DNA of 64,000 nucleotides from Cloacibacterium rupense (GTDB lineage: Bacteria; Bacteroidota; Bacteroidia; Flavobacteriales; Weeksellaceae): the NCBI RefSeq assembly GCF_014645495.1, contig NZ_BMLV01000005.1, forward strand, positions 62,001 to 126,000. The letters run 5' to 3'. The notes beneath the pieces are model-generated. The model made no database searches, was not told the origin of the DNA, and was given only the letters and a program-made list of their open reading frames with translations. Below, in pieces: positions 15,405 through 23,844 of the stretch (position 1 is its first letter; each line of letters begins with the position of its first letter). The position numbers were made by a program, and so were the translations under genes.

Positions 15405-16622
15405 TTACAAAGCTAAAATAGATAGCGGATAAAATTTTAAAAATGTTAATTTGTCAAAGTTAGGAATAAAATATTTAGGAATATTATTCTCTGAAACAAC
15501 AAGGTTATTTATATCCTGAGAAATTTTCATATTAGAGGTATCAACTTGTTTGCCATTCTCAAAAATTATGAATTTATAATCGGTATTAATCACTATATAC
15601 ATTTTAGAAGGACAATTATACGGTTTCATTTCTACAAAATTCTCAGAAGGAGTTGCATTTTCAATCAGTGCTGCCTCACCATTATTTGGGTCTAGAAATA
15701 AAAAATCTGTTCTGTTGGGTGATATAAAACTTTTGCTGTAATCAGAAATTGCGTTTCCCTTCTCGTCTATCACACTGAATTTCCCTTCGGTATTGAGTCT
15801 AGTCTTGTATCTATTTTTGGGGTTAATATTTTCGGGTGTTTTTTCTACAGTTGCATTAATTCCTTCAGAAAAATAGGGATTATACTCTGTGCTTCCAGTA
15901 ATTTCTCCGTTGTTATACGTCAGTTTTCTAGAATAGTAATATTTACCAAAAACCGCATTGTTTTCTCGAATTCTAATTACATTTCCGAATTGGTCTTTGC
16001 CTTCAACCCAAGCATCTTTGCGCATTGGTCTTTGTCCGTTTACGCGGCTTTCCTTCAGTTCAAAAACCTTTTTGCCATCATTAGTTGAATAATTTTCGTT
16101 GATATAAGTATAGTTTTTTTCATCATTATAAGAAGTGATGATATTTTTATTAGAAAGCTTACCTTCATCAAAAATCTCAATTACAGAAGGTGTTCCGTCA
16201 GATTTATATTGATATTTATATTGCCAATGAAATCTTGGATTAGAAGGTTTTATTTCAGAAAGTTTTCCGTTTTTGTTGTAGATAAATGTAGAAATATTTT
16301 CACTCGCCTTGTCTGTTCCAGTAGTGATATAAGTATACCTCACTGGTTTTCCTTGCGTATTATATTCAAAAGTTTCTATTACTTTATCTTTAGAATATTG
16401 AGTTTCTAAAGAAATTAATTTTCCGTTTTTGAAGGTATAAATTTTAGTTTCTTTTGGCTCAAATTTACCAGAAGTCATTCCTGGCGAATATTTCACTTCT
16501 TCAATTTTTGCAACATCTTTATTTACGCCCCAATTTTCGGATAAATATTTCTCTATATTATCTTTTTGGGCAAAAGAAAATTGTACCAGAAACACTGAAA
16601 TTAGTAAAAGAAAATTTTTCAT
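15405..16622 (-). CDS. Exported YD/Rhs-like repeat protein, paralogue 2
   Basis: A 405-residue protein with a signal peptide (MKNFLLLISVFLVQFSFAQ). Repeats in the first half include YTFKNGKLISLETQ, FEYNTQGKPVRYTY, FIYNKNGKLSEIKP and YQYKSDGTPSVIEI. The last 130 residues lack repeats and include an NRTDFLFLDPNNGEAALIEN segment, possibly a separate domain. No transmembrane helix or T9SS tail is visible, so it should be periplasmic or surface-attached. It sits 34 bases after the 300-residue paralogue. Confidence 0.7.
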   Translation of the reverse strand: MKNFLLLISVFLVQFSFAQKDNIEKYLSENWGVNKDVAKIEEVKYSPGMTSGKFEPKETKIYTFKNGKLISLETQYSKDKVIETFEYNTQGKPVRYTYITTGTDKASENISTFIYNKNGKLSEIKPSNPRFHWQYKYQYKSDGTPSVIEIFDEGKLSNKNIITSYNDEKNYTYINENYSTNDGKKVFELKESRVNGQRPMRKDAWVEGKDQFGNVIRIRENNAVFGKYYYSRKLTYNNGEITGSTEYNPYFSEGINATVEKTPENINPKNRYKTRLNTEGKFSVIDEKGNAISDYSKSFISPNRTDFLFLDPNNGEAALIENATPSENFVEMKPYNCPSKMYIVINTDYKFIIFENGKQVDTSNMKISQDINNLVVSENNIPKYFIPNFDKLTFLKFYPLSILAL

Positions 16623-16656
16623 ATCAAATAGTTTATGAGAAATAAAGTTAAAAAAA

Positions 16657-17559
16657 TTATTTTAAATCATCTATAAAATCGTAAGACAAAACACTCATTT
16701 TGAAAGATTTAGCAAATTCTTTATCAAAAACCTTACTCCCTTCTTTAGAACCATCTTCGTAGGTAATTTCTGAGAATTCAAAATAATTAACGATATCATA
16801 TTCATAATCGTCATATTCTGTTTTTTTAGATTTCAGAATCGCTCCCGTTTTTCCGTAAACGTAATGACTATCAAAATTGTTTACCAAATCGCTTTTCATC
16901 ACCTCATTTCCGTTTTTGTCATATTTAAATGTATAAGAAATTTTAGCAGCAAGATCGTCTATTTTTTCAGAAATTATCAAATTATTTTCAAAAACTGCAT
17001 CTATAATTCTTTTAGAATTATCATTAATAAAAACCACTTTCTTGGTTGTATAATTTTTATCAGAAGTATAACTATAATCTACTGTTGAAAAAACCAATTT
17101 GTCATCTTGATATTTCTTTTCTTTAATAATCCTTCCTTTGGCATCATAATTAAAATCGGTAAAAATTCTTTTATCTCCCAAAACTTCAGATTGTTTTACC
17201 AACTTGCCATTTTCATAGTAAAAATCTTGGTAAGGATAAAGAGCGCCATCAAAACTCTCGGCTTCCTTTATAGAAACCAATTGATTTTGAGCATTATATT
17301 CATATTTTTTGAGTTGAGAAAATCTATCTAAATAATTGTCTAAAACATAATCATATTTTAGCAATCCTTTTTCAAAAATTCTGATGTGTTTTTCAATCAC
17401 TTTGTATTTCCCTAACTCTACATCGTAAACATAAACAAATGTATTGTAGGATTTTACATTATTTGGTATTGAATAATCTGAGGCTTTGTATTTTTCAGTT
17501 TGAGCATTTATTATTGCAAAAAGAAAACCGAAAATTGTTATTAATAGATTTTTCATCAT
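16657..17559 (-). CDS. Exported YD/Rhs-like repeat protein, paralogue 3
   Basis: A 300-residue protein with a signal peptide (KNLLITIFGFLFAIINAQ) and at least five strand repeats: YEYNAQNQLVSIKE, FYYENGKLVKQSE, FNYDAKGRIIKEK, FKYDKNGNEVMKSD and YVYGKTGAILKSKK. It is clearly related in design to the two downstream genes. It starts nine bases after the stop of the 177-residue gene. Function unknown. Confidence 0.7.
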   Translation of the reverse strand: MMKNLLITIFGFLFAIINAQTEKYKASDYSIPNNVKSYNTFVYVYDVELGKYKVIEKHIRIFEKGLLKYDYVLDNYLDRFSQLKKYEYNAQNQLVSIKEAESFDGALYPYQDFYYENGKLVKQSEVLGDKRIFTDFNYDAKGRIIKEKKYQDDKLVFSTVDYSYTSDKNYTTKKVVFINDNSKRIIDAVFENNLIISEKIDDLAAKISYTFKYDKNGNEVMKSDLVNNFDSHYVYGKTGAILKSKKTEYDDYEYDIVNYFEFSEITYEDGSKEGSKVFDKEFAKSFKMSVLSYDFIDDLK

Positions 17560-17568
17560 TTGTGTTTT

Positions 17569-18102
17569 TTAATATTTTTGTTTCCAAGGATTATAGGTTA
17601 AGTCTGTGGTGTAATATATTCTGCTCCCGGACTTTACATTGTTATTAGCATCTAAAGAAACTCCTTTTAGAAGAAAAAAACCTGCATGATCTTGGTCTTT
17701 ATAAGCTGTAACTTTAAATTTTCCTAATTCCCAATTCATCCCGTCTGGTAAACTGTCATAAGAAGCAAAACTATCATCATTTACATAAAGTGTTTTATCT
17801 TTTATATTAAAAGTTCCACTTACATTTACCAGCGCAAAATACGTTTTAGTCCCAAATTGATCGGTGTAAATAAATTCAATTTGATTGGTTCCATAAAAAG
17901 GATATTCAGTTTTACTGCCATCAATCTTCTCATTAAAAACTAGTTTCATGTAAACACCTGTATTTACTTCGCCCATGTTTGGAACTTGTTCACTAGAAAA
18001 ACCTCTCCAAGGCCCCGCCAAAATTTCGTTCAACGTTTTTTCTTGAGCAAAATTTAGAAAAGATAGTAGGCAAAATAGTAAGGAAAAAACGATTTTTTTC
18101 AT
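17569..18102 (-). CDS. Exported protein of unknown function
   Basis: A 177-residue protein with a signal peptide (KIVFSLLFCLLSFLNFAQ). Beta-rich, with segments such as LNEILAGPWRGFSSEQVPN and YFALVNVSGTFNIKDKTLYV. The pattern of a WRG motif early and beta strands later recalls lipocalin-like folds, but I do not recognise a family. Second gene of the operon, nine bases after the outer-membrane barrel gene. Confidence 0.65.
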   Translation of the reverse strand: MKKIVFSLLFCLLSFLNFAQEKTLNEILAGPWRGFSSEQVPNMGEVNTGVYMKLVFNEKIDGSKTEYPFYGTNQIEFIYTDQFGTKTYFALVNVSGTFNIKDKTLYVNDDSFASYDSLPDGMNWELGKFKVTAYKDQDHAGFFLLKGVSLDANNNVKSGSRIYYTTDLTYNPWKQKY

Positions 18103-18111
18103 TTTAATTTT

Positions 18112-18816
18112 TTAAAAGTTATACTGAAAACCAAAACCTAAAGAACTGGCTTTGATGGAAGATGTGTTTCCATTTCCGTTTGTCCATTTATATTTACCAA
18201 AATCAAAAAACGCGTTTGCGTTCCATTTTCCGCTTTCAGAAGTATAAATTTGCGGCTGAAATCCCCACCCGAAATACCTCATATTTCTATTGACGGTTTC
18301 TTCTGCAAAATTTGGGTCGTCTATATTAGAACTTTCTACAATTTTCCCAAAGCCAACACCATAATCTACGTGAAAACTATTTACAAAACTGTAAATTAAT
18401 AATCCCATTCCTAAATCTCCAAGAAAATTATTGCTAGATTTTGCATTATCCAAAGCCTTTTCTACAGAACCGTTGTAAGAAATAGGATACACTCTACCTT
18501 TTACACTTGTAATGGTGGTTTTAAGAACTGTGGTAGCATCATTTGATAAAAAATTAGCGTAATCCAAACCTCCTACAGCAGCCACTCTTATCCCATAATT
18601 AGACGAACCGTAGTTAATTAACCTTCCTGCTTCTACGCTAATTGTAGGTTGCATAGATTTTCCTTTTTTGGCAACAGTTCCTAATTCGTCATCAGGTTTA
18701 GAAAAAGAAGTTCCGAAATTAAATTTGAGTGAAGTTTTTCTTTGAGCAAAAGAAAAAGTAGAAAATCCTGAAAATACAATTAACAGAATTACAGACAGAT
18801 AAAAGTTTCTTTTCAT
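18112..18816 (-). CDS. Predicted outer-membrane beta-barrel protein
   Basis: A 234-residue protein with a signal peptide ending FSFAQ, alternating amphipathic strands and a C-terminal phenylalanine (LGFGFQYNF), the usual signature for outer-membrane insertion. Size suits an eight- to ten-stranded barrel. It is the first gene of the five-gene operon that continues with the 177-residue protein and the YD-like paralogues, so these may form one envelope assembly. Confidence 0.7.
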   Translation of the reverse strand: MKRNFYLSVILLIVFSGFSTFSFAQRKTSLKFNFGTSFSKPDDELGTVAKKGKSMQPTISVEAGRLINYGSSNYGIRVAAVGGLDYANFLSNDATTVLKTTITSVKGRVYPISYNGSVEKALDNAKSSNNFLGDLGMGLLIYSFVNSFHVDYGVGFGKIVESSNIDDPNFAEETVNRNMRYFGWGFQPQIYTSESGKWNANAFFDFGKYKWTNGNGNTSSIKASSLGFGFQYNF

Positions 18817-18893
18817 AGTTTTTAGGTATTATAATAATGTAAAAGTATGAGTTAGAAACAAGTAAGTAAATACGGAAAAAATCGTATATTATG

Positions 18894-19202
18894 TTAATTC
18901 TTCTTTTTGAAAATTCTTACAAGAAATTTGAAAATCCCTCCCAATACAATGATTGAGAAAAATACAGTAACAATAGGGTTTTTACGATATATTTCTTTTA
19001 CAGTATAAACTGCAATATCATAATTAGAATCTAATCTTGGCTGTTCTATTTTTTCACCAATTTTTATAGAATCTAGATTTACTTTGTTGATGGATTTTGC
19101 TTCAATTGGTTTCCCGTTCACTTTAAGCACAGAATCACTTTTATTTTGAGCTGAAATAGAAATTAAAATCAACAAAGAAAATAGAAATAATAGTTTCTTC
19201 AT
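18894..19202 (-). CDS. Small membrane protein downstream of the two-component system
   Basis: A 102-residue protein with an N-terminal signal peptide (KKLLFLFSLLILISISAQ), a short extracytoplasmic stretch, and a membrane helix near the C-terminus (NPIVTVFFSIIVLGGIFKFL) followed by basic RIFKKKN. The predicted topology is a periplasmic domain with a cytoplasmic Lys-rich tail. It starts 10 bases after the response-regulator stop, so it belongs to that operon. No family recognised; it could modulate the kinase. Confidence 0.65.
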   Translation of the reverse strand: MKKLLFLFSLLILISISAQNKSDSVLKVNGKPIEAKSINKVNLDSIKIGEKIEQPRLDSNYDIAVYTVKEIYRKNPIVTVFFSIIVLGGIFKFLVRIFKKKN

Positions 19203-19212
19203 GGCTGAATTT

Positions 19213-19866
19213 TTAAATTAAATTATTTTTTTTCGCAATATGAATTGCCTCTAACTTATTATGAACCTGTAATTTAGCGTAAATATTTTCTACGTGCTTT
19301 CTAATCGTTCCTTTAGAAAGAATAAGGTTTTCTGCAATTACATCATATTTCAGACCTTTGCTTAATTGTTCCAAAACCTGAATTTCTCTAGAAGTAAGTT
19401 TTATCTGTTCTTTTTCTTCCTCCGTTTCGAAAATCTGAGGTTCGCGAAGTAATTTTAGCGTTTTTAGCGCAATAGAAGGCGTCATAGCAGCACCACCAGA
19501 AAGTGTTTCTATGATGGCATTGTACAATTCCTGAGGATTAATTTCTTTTAGCAAATAACCATCTGCACCAGCTTTTATGGATTTAAAAATATTCTCGTCA
19601 TTATCAAAAACGGTTAGCATAATGATTTTGATGTGTGGATATCTTTTTTTTACCTCGGCGGTGGTTTCTACACCATTCATTTCCGGCATTTCTATATCCA
19701 TCAAAACCAAATCTAAGTTTGAATTTTTCTCTAATTTCTGTAATAATTCTTTACCATTCAGAGATTTAGATTTTATAGAAATATCTTCAAAAAAAGAGAG
19801 TTTTTCTTGGATGGTTTTTTGTAAAAAAAGGTTATCATCTACTATAGCAATTTTAATCATTTTCAT
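19213..19866 (-). CDS. LuxR/NarL-family response regulator
   Basis: A 217-residue regulator. Receiver domain: acidic pair in IVDDN, phospho-acceptor D57 in LVLMDIEMPEMNG, and the switch lysine in GADGYLLKE. The C-terminal LuxR-type helix-turn-helix is LTSREIQVLEQLSKG through KGTIRKHVENIYAKLQV. It starts by a 4-base ATGA overlap with the upstream kinase, so the two form a cognate pair. Targets unknown; the adjacent exported-protein operon at 14.6-18.8 kb is the obvious candidate by position. Confidence 0.9.
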   Translation of the reverse strand: MKMIKIAIVDDNLFLQKTIQEKLSFFEDISIKSKSLNGKELLQKLEKNSNLDLVLMDIEMPEMNGVETTAEVKKRYPHIKIIMLTVFDNDENIFKSIKAGADGYLLKEINPQELYNAIIETLSGGAAMTPSIALKTLKLLREPQIFETEEEKEQIKLTSREIQVLEQLSKGLKYDVIAENLILSKGTIRKHVENIYAKLQVHNKLEAIHIAKKNNLI

Positions 19867-21620
19867 AAATTTTGAAGTTCTACATTTACAAGAGTTCCTT
19901 TTCCTATGTCAGAAATTATAGCTAAGACGCCTCCTATTTCTTCTATTCTTTTTTTCATATTTAGCAGTCCGTTTCCTAAGTCTGTATTTTCTTTATCAAA
20001 ACCTTTTCCATCATCCTTGATTTCGATTTTTAAACCTTCTGAAAATTTTTCTGCATTAATGATTATATGATTGGCTTCGGCGTGTTTCATCGCATTATTT
20101 ACTGCTTCTTGTATGGTTCTGTAAAGATTAACACCTACCACAGACGAAAATTCTTTGAGTTTAAGTTCTTCATCAATACTGAAATTAAATTTAATATTTT
20201 GATTAGCAGATTGTGCTTGCTCTACAAAATTGAAAATTCTAGAGCTAAGGTCTTCCATCGTAAAATCTTCTTTGTTCATCGCCCAAATGGTATCCCGAAG
20301 TTCTACGATGGTATTTCTGGTAAAATCGCTTATTTTTTCGAGGCGTTTTTCTACTGCCGTATCTAAATTAGGAATCCCAAATTTGGTATTTTCTAAAGAC
20401 GAAATAATAAAGGTGAGTTGCGCACCTATATTATCGTGCAAATCTCTAGAAATAGACAGTCTTTGTTCTTGTAATTTATTCTGACTTTCTATTTGCGCCA
20501 TGGCAGATTTCAGTTCGAATTGCTGATTTTGTTGTTTGTTTTTAAGTCTTTGTTGACGATAAAAAAGAAAGCCAATAATAGAAGTCAAAATTGCAAAAAC
20601 AATAGCTACTGTTACTTTAATTCTAGAAGTTTCTATTTCTGATTCTTGTTGTAGAAGCTGTTTTTCTTTCTCGTTAGTATCAAATTTTACTTCTAGCTCT
20701 GCTATTTTAGAATTGGTTTCGTGGTTCAGAATACTATCATTAAGTGCTGCGTGTTTTTTATAAGTAGCTAATGCATTTTTATAATCATTCAAAGATTCAT
20801 AGCATTCTGATATTTTTTTGTAAGAATCTTGTGATAAGCCCACATATTTATATTTATCTGTAATCTCTAGAGAATTTTTGTAAAAATCTATAGCTTTTTT
20901 ACAATCATCTTTAGACAAATATAAATCTCCGAGATAAGAATAATTCTCTGCGATGCCTACCGTATCATTTATTTTTTTTCTTATTTCCAGAGCTTTTTTG
21001 TAATGATCTTCGGCTTGGTCATATTGTTTTCTGAGGACAAAAACACCTGCAATATTATTTAAACTATACGGAATGCCTACTTGGTCTTTAATCCTTTGCT
21101 TCAAAGCCAAGCCTTTGTTGTAAAAGAAAAGAGCGCTGTCATATTCTTTTTTCATTTCCTTTAACACTCCGTAATTATTGTAAATACTGAGCAGAGGTTT
21201 TCTAAGATTATTTTTTTCGGCGATATATTTCGCTTTTTGCATATAGAATATTGCCTTTTCTAGGTTTCTTTTTTTCATTCTGTAGCCTAGTTCACCCCAT
21301 TCTAAAGAAAGGTTTTCTAAATCATTTATTTTTTCGAAAATACGAATTGCCTTTAGAGAATATGATAAATCTTTTTCATATTTACCTTGATAATAATATA
21401 CCAAACTCAAATTGCTGTAAGATTTTGCCTCTCCCAAATCATAATTGATTTTTGCCGCATTTTCTGCGTTTTTTAGATAAACTTTATCTAAAATGGAGGC
21501 ATCTTTTAGCCTTACCTCAAACGGAAGATTGTTAATAGAATCTATTTTTTTTATCTCTGGCTTTTGGGCAAAACATAAAAAGGAAATTAAAAAAAACATT
21601 AAAGTATAGCTTCGTTTCAT
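19863..21620 (-). CDS. TPR-containing sensor histidine kinase (HisKA_3)
   Basis: A 585-residue kinase. Signal peptide 1-18; about six TPR repeats from 65 to 300 (for example KEYDSALFFYNKGLALKQ and KQYDQAEDHYKKALEIRKK); coiled coil 303-333; membrane helix 334-354. The HisKA_3 box SISRDLHDNIGAQL has phospho-acceptor H395. HATPase motifs follow: N box EAVNNAMKHAEA, G1 DDGKGFD and G2 GNGLLNMKKRI. The architecture (periplasmic TPR sensor, NarX-like kinase core) is very common in Bacteroidota; the ligand is unknown. Confidence 0.9.
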   Translation of the reverse strand: MKRSYTLMFFLISFLCFAQKPEIKKIDSINNLPFEVRLKDASILDKVYLKNAENAAKINYDLGEAKSYSNLSLVYYYQGKYEKDLSYSLKAIRIFEKINDLENLSLEWGELGYRMKKRNLEKAIFYMQKAKYIAEKNNLRKPLLSIYNNYGVLKEMKKEYDSALFFYNKGLALKQRIKDQVGIPYSLNNIAGVFVLRKQYDQAEDHYKKALEIRKKINDTVGIAENYSYLGDLYLSKDDCKKAIDFYKNSLEITDKYKYVGLSQDSYKKISECYESLNDYKNALATYKKHAALNDSILNHETNSKIAELEVKFDTNEKEKQLLQQESEIETSRIKVTVAIVFAILTSIIGFLFYRQQRLKNKQQNQQFELKSAMAQIESQNKLQEQRLSISRDLHDNIGAQLTFIISSLENTKFGIPNLDTAVEKRLEKISDFTRNTIVELRDTIWAMNKEDFTMEDLSSRIFNFVEQAQSANQNIKFNFSIDEELKLKEFSSVVGVNLYRTIQEAVNNAMKHAEANHIIINAEKFSEGLKIEIKDDGKGFDKENTDLGNGLLNMKKRIEEIGGVLAIISDIGKGTLVNVELQNL

Positions 21621-21734
21621 TCTAAAAGTTTTTCATAGTCTAATTTATAAAAAATGTAGACATGACACAGAAGCAAATTTCTACATTGAAATCTGAAATA
21701 GTAATACGAACAAGGTCGTATTTTTCCATAAAAA

Positions 21735-21762
21735 AACTCCCGAATCATATGAATCGGGAGTT
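21735..21762 (-). terminator. Terminator of tig
   Basis: A 14-base stem with one mismatch (AACTCCCGAATCAT/ATGAATCGGGAGTT on the plus strand) runs into TTTTTTT on the minus strand, about 20 bases past the tig stop. Confidence 0.85.
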
Positions 21763-21783
21763 GTATTTATAATTTCTAAAGAA

Positions 21784-23118
21784 TTACTTTTTAAGTTCTT
21801 CTAAAAATTTATCATGAGAAATTTTAGTTTCTTTCTTTTTAGATTTCTCTAAAATCACTTCTTTTAGCTTGTTCATTGCTACTTCTTGAGAAATTTGTCT
21901 TACTTGCTCTTCTTGTTTTAGCATTTCTACAGCATATTTTTGTACTTCTTCTTGCGGAAGATTGTGAATACCGTACATTGCTAATTGATTATTTACCAAT
22001 ACTTCTGCCTGAGCTAAAACATCTGTATAATCTATTTTAACCTCATTATCATTTAGCAATTTACCTTCGATAATTTGGTTTTTAATGATTGATTTTTCAG
22101 CTTCTAAGATTTCTTGAGCCTGAGCTTCAGAAGTAATATTTTGATTAGAGAACATTAACCATTTAACCAAGAAAGCCTCAGGAAGTTGTACTTCTTCTTT
22201 TTCACTGATTTTTTCTAAGATTTTATTCACGAAATGTACATCAGCATTTTGTTGGAAATATTCATCTAATTCTGTTTTCACTCTATTTCTAAGTTCTTCT
22301 TCAGAAGTAATATTACCTTCGCCATATACTTTATCAAATAATTCTTGATTAAGTTCTGCAAGGTTTAATTTGAAAATTTCAACTACAGTAGCTTCTAAAT
22401 TTTCGTGGTGAATGTGACCCAATTCGTGAGCATCATAACTAAGAGACTTTGCTAAGTCTTCATTTTCAGTCAACTGAGTTTTAGTCAATTTGATTACATC
22501 ACCTACTTTGCTACCTTTTACAAGAGCAAAACCTTCTTTTTGTTCAGCAGAAACGGTCACTTGTTTTGGTGGGTGATTGTGCTCTACTTCGGCATCTGCT
22601 TCTACAACCTGAGCAATAGAAAGAGCTACATAAGAATCTTTGGTTATTTTTTCTTGAGCATCTTTTTCTGCAAATCTTTTTTGCATGTTTTCGATGCTTG
22701 TATTGATTTCTTTTTCAGAAGCTTCTACTTTATAGTGAGGTGCTTCGTAAGAGGATAAGTCAATAGAAAATTCTGGTTCATACCCGATTTCAAAACCTAC
22801 AGAAAGTTCATCAGCATTATAATCTAATTCATTCATTGGTACAGGAACTGGCTGACCAACTAGTTTTAGATTATTTTCGTTTACATAGTTGTTAAGAGCC
22901 TCAGAAACTTGTTTATTGATTTCTTCGAAAGCGATACCAGCTTCGTATTGTTTTTTCACCATGCTCAATGGCACTTTTCCTTTTCTAAAACCAGGAACGG
23001 TAGCATTTTTAGCATAGTTAATCAAAGTTTTTTCTACTTTGTCTTTGTAATCAGATTTATTTAAAGTTACTGTAAGTAAAGCACTTACTTCATCATGATT
23101 GGTTCTTGTAACATTCAT
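21784..23118 (-). CDS. tig: Trigger factor
   Basis: A 444-residue ribosome-associated chaperone. The ribosome-docking motif is VPGFRKGKVPLSMV near residue 45; a degenerate PPIase region follows (about 150-240, ending near a His-rich GHIHHENL), then a helical chaperone domain. The frame extends eight codons further to a TTG, but that TTG lies inside the TACTTTTG promoter box, so the ATG at 23118 (MNVTRTNHDE) is chosen. It ends in a clear terminator and is transcribed alone. The canonical clpP/clpX neighbours of proteobacteria are absent. Confidence 0.9.
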   Translation of the reverse strand: MNVTRTNHDEVSALLTVTLNKSDYKDKVEKTLINYAKNATVPGFRKGKVPLSMVKKQYEAGIAFEEINKQVSEALNNYVNENNLKLVGQPVPVPMNELDYNADELSVGFEIGYEPEFSIDLSSYEAPHYKVEASEKEINTSIENMQKRFAEKDAQEKITKDSYVALSIAQVVEADAEVEHNHPPKQVTVSAEQKEGFALVKGSKVGDVIKLTKTQLTENEDLAKSLSYDAHELGHIHHENLEATVVEIFKLNLAELNQELFDKVYGEGNITSEEELRNRVKTELDEYFQQNADVHFVNKILEKISEKEEVQLPEAFLVKWLMFSNQNITSEAQAQEILEAEKSIIKNQIIEGKLLNDNEVKIDYTDVLAQAEVLVNNQLAMYGIHNLPQEEVQKYAVEMLKQEEQVRQISQEVAMNKLKEVILEKSKKKETKISHDKFLEELKK

Positions 23119-23139
23119 CTTGTTAAAAATTTTGAGTTG

Positions 23140-23147
23140 CAAAAGTA
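23140..23147 (-). promoter_or_regulatory. -7 promoter box of tig
   Basis: TACTTTTG on the minus strand, followed by C, 21 bases before the ATG at 23118. It rules out an upstream TTG start, which falls inside it. Confidence 0.65.
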
Positions 23148-23199
23148 ATGATTTTTTACGGATTTACAACAACTTAAGCATCATTTTTATCATAAAAAA

Positions 23200-23219
23200 G
23201 ACCGCCAAAACTGACGGTC
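23200..23219 (-). terminator. Terminator of the TonB-receptor operon
   Basis: GACCGCCA/TGACGGTC stem with one mismatch, followed by TTTTTT on the minus strand, after the lipoprotein gene. Confidence 0.8.
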
Positions 23220-23246
23220 AATTACTAAAGATTAAATTTGCTATGA

Positions 23247-23813
23247 TTAATTGCTTAATCCGAAAGTTGCTTCAGCATCTGTTTCTCCTCCAGTTTGACT
23301 TCCCCAAACTGTACCATTAAGAGATTCACTTACAGTAGCTGACTCATGATAAAGAGACACTTTAACCACTGGCGAAGAAGAATTCACCACTTTGGTTACA
23401 TCCCATTTTGTTTTTAACCCTACTTTTTTACCATCTGTTCTGGTAGAGCTAGCATCATCTATTCTATTTAATGTAACAGAAGATTTTGGAAAATCAAATG
23501 TTAAAAAATGTTCATCTTTGGCATCTTTAATTTCCTGAGTTACATCTTCATTACCGTTTTTGAATACCATTTCCACTTCATAAGATTTACCATCTGCTAA
23601 CTTGATGGCAGGCGCAGCTCCTGAGCCTACACTATAATTGTAAGTACTAACCATATTGGTAGATAAATCTTTCACATTAAGTAAAATATTAGTCAGTTCT
23701 TCTTGTGGTAGGTCATCTTCTTCTTCATCTCTTTGACAAGAAACCACTGTTAATGCTAGAAATAAAACAGCTAAAACGCTTGCTAGTTTTTTTAAATTAA
23801 ATTTGTTTTTCAT
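23247..23813 (-). CDS. Lipoprotein linked to a TonB-dependent receptor
   Basis: A 188-residue lipoprotein. The signal LAVLFLALTVVSC gives a lipobox cysteine at about residue 26, followed by an acidic stretch (QRDEEEDDLPQEE) fitting surface-export of bacteroidotal lipoproteins. The rest is a single beta-rich domain with no recognised family. It starts 31 bases after the TonB receptor and probably works with it in ligand capture. The acidic stretch could bind divalent metal; this is inference. Confidence 0.75.
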   Translation of the reverse strand: MKNKFNLKKLASVLAVLFLALTVVSCQRDEEEDDLPQEELTNILLNVKDLSTNMVSTYNYSVGSGAAPAIKLADGKSYEVEMVFKNGNEDVTQEIKDAKDEHFLTFDFPKSSVTLNRIDDASSTRTDGKKVGLKTKWDVTKVVNSSSPVVKVSLYHESATVSESLNGTVWGSQTGGETDAEATFGLSN

Positions 23814-23844
23814 TTTTTTGATTTGTTTATTTTTTTAATATTAT

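Noticed and set aside
14603-17559. Rhs/polymorphic-toxin locus
   Set aside because: The proteins have signal peptides, are short, and show no toxin C-terminus, RHS core box or immunity gene; only the strand repeats are similar.
23118-23142. Upstream TTG start for trigger factor
   Set aside because: The TTG is part of the TACTTTTG promoter box; the ATG at 23118 begins the conserved N-terminus.
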